Assembly (NCBI GenBank): GCA_030681635.1
Contig: JAUXRT010000389.1
Span: forward strand, 1 to 5,769
Direction: 5' to 3'
DNA from: Reyranella sp.
Lineage (GTDB): Bacteria > Pseudomonadota > Alphaproteobacteria > Reyranellales > Reyranellaceae
DNA length: 5,769 nucleotides
Part shown: positions 4,810 through 5,769 of the stretch, one piece after another
How the letters are laid out: the number at the start of each line of letters is the position of its first letter
How positions within the stretch are numbered: the stretch's first letter is position 1
The notes under the pieces: model-generated
What the model was told of the DNA's origin: nothing
Databases searched by the model: none
Seen by the model: only the letters and a program-made list of their open reading frames with translations
Program-made: the position numbers and the translations under genes

Positions 4810-5769
4810 TAAGCGGCTGCCTTGTCGTTGCCTTCGCCCACGCGCGCCGCGAGCGACGCGGCCATGAACTCGTCGAGGTCGCCGTCGAGCACCTTCTGCG
4901 GATCGGAGCGCTCCACGTTGGTGCGCAGGTCCTTCACCATCTGGTAGGGCTGCAACACGTAGGAGCGGATCTGGTGGCCCCAGCCGATGTCGGTCTTGTT
5001 GGCCTCGATCTCCATCCGCTCGGCCTCGCGCTTCTGCAGCTCGACCTCGTAGAGGCGCGCCTTCAGCATCTGCAGCGCCTTGGCGCGGTTCTGATGCTGC
5101 GAACGCTCCTGCTGCACTGCAACCGCGATGCCCGAGGGAAGATGCGTGATGCGCACGGCCGAATCGGTCTTGTTGACGTGCTGGCCGCCCGAGCCCGAGG
5201 CGCGGTAGGTGTCGACGCGGAGGTCCTTGTCCAAGAGCTCGATCTCGATGTCGTCGTCGACCTCGGGATAGACCCAGACCGAGGCGAAGCTGGTCTGGCG
5301 GCGCGCATTGCCGTCGAACGGCGAGATGCGCACCAGACGATGCACGCCCGACTCGGTTTTCAGCCAGCCGTAGGCGTTCGGCCCCTCGACCTTGTAGGCA
5401 CAGGATTTGATGCCGGCCTCTTCACCGGCGCTCTCTTCCAGCCAGCTCACCTTGAAGCCGCGGCGCTCGGCCCAGCGCGTGTACATGCGCGCCAGCATCT
5501 CGGCCCAGTCCTGGGCCTCGGTGCCGCCGGCGCCAGCGTTGATCTCGATATAGGCGTTGTTGCCGTCGGCCTCGCCCGACAGCAGCGTTTCGAGCCGCGC
5601 TTTGGCGGCCTCTGTCCGCGCTTCGCCGAGCGCCCGCTCGGCATCGCCGATCATGGCCTCGTCCTTCTCGGACTCGGCCATCTCGATCAGCCCGACATTG
5701 TCGTCGATGGCGGCGCGCAGGCGCTTGATGGTGGCGATCGCGGCCTCGAGCCGCGTGCGCTCCTTCATG
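4809..5769 (-). CDS. prfB: Peptide chain release factor 2 (RF2), 5' end outside window
   Basis: RF2 recognises UGA and UAA stop codons in the ribosomal A site and triggers peptide release in the cytoplasm. The visible 319 residues hold the coiled-coil end of domain 1, the GGTEAQDW motif (81-88), the SPF anticodon-like tripeptide (149-151) that identifies RF2 rather than RF1, and the catalytic GGQ (194-196) in RASGSGGQHVNK. E. coli RF2 has SPF at 205 and GGQ at 250, so about 56 N-terminal residues are missing: the gene runs off the right edge, and the ATG at 5768 is an internal Met (MKERTRLE). The region where many prfB genes carry a programmed +1 frameshift at an in-frame UGA is therefore not visible. 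The residue four before GGQ is Ala, the common form, not the Thr of E. coli K-12. The gene ends in TAG, a codon read by RF1, fused to the GTG start of the next gene. Confidence 0.97.
   Translation of the reverse strand, partial: MKERTRLEAAIATIKRLRAAIDDNVGLIEMAESEKDEAMIGDAERALGEARTEAAKARLETLLSGEADGNNAYIEINAGAGGTEAQDWAEMLARMYTRWAERRGFKVSWLEESAGEEAGIKSCAYKVEGPNAYGWLKTESGVHRLVRISPFDGNARRQTSFASVWVYPEVDDDIEIELLDKDLRVDTYRASGSGGQHVNKTDSAVRITHLPSGIAVAVQQERSQHQNRAKALQMLKARLYEVELQKREAERMEIEANKTDIGWGHQIRSYVLQPYQMVKDLRTNVERSDPQKVLDGDLDEFMAASLAARVGEGNDKAAA

Noticed and set aside
5766..5768. ATG at the right edge as the real prfB start
   Set aside because: Motif spacing against E. coli RF2 shows about 56 residues missing, so this Met is internal and the gene continues past the window.

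Overview
The window is GC-rich, with long spurious open frames on both strands. It looks like a chromosomal segment of an alphaproteobacterium. The release factor 2 sequence reads like alphaproteobacterial RF2 (for example its IGWGHQIRSYVLQPYQ stretch), and the small exported proteins fit that group. This placement is an inference from protein style; I cannot name the genus. There are no IS elements, CRISPR repeats, tRNAs, rRNAs or prophage structural genes.

Layout. (1) 79-1698, plus strand: a complete FAD-dependent GMC oxidoreductase of the choline/alcohol dehydrogenase type. (2) 1695-2987, minus strand: a compact three-gene cluster read right to left. It encodes a Cys-rich lipoprotein, an 86-residue winged-helix-like protein of unknown function and an exported DUF2141 protein. 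The last of these ends head-on against the GMC gene, and the two stop codons share one CTAG. (3) 3067-3891, plus strand: an exported cyanophycinase-like peptidase (family S51), divergent from the lipoprotein gene across a 79-nt gap. (4) 3848-5769, minus strand: prfB (RF2, its 5' end outside the window), then an 80-residue two-helix membrane protein, then a DUF2786 protein. These three are joined by TAGTG and GTGA stop/start overlaps, so they probably form one translationally coupled transcript. The DUF2786 gene overlaps the 3' end of the peptidase gene tail-to-tail by 44 nt.

Functionally this is mostly an ordinary housekeeping and hypothetical-gene region with very tight packing and no room for intrinsic terminators between convergent genes. 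The products of regions 1 and 2 do not form an obvious pathway. Three envelope or exported proteins (lipoprotein, DUF2141 protein, S51 peptidase) cluster around the divergent gap at 2988-3066. I found no clear new defence or mobile system. The points most worth checking are the coupling of two uncharacterised genes to prfB, the changed substrate-side residue in the S51 peptidase, and two possible leaderless starts.
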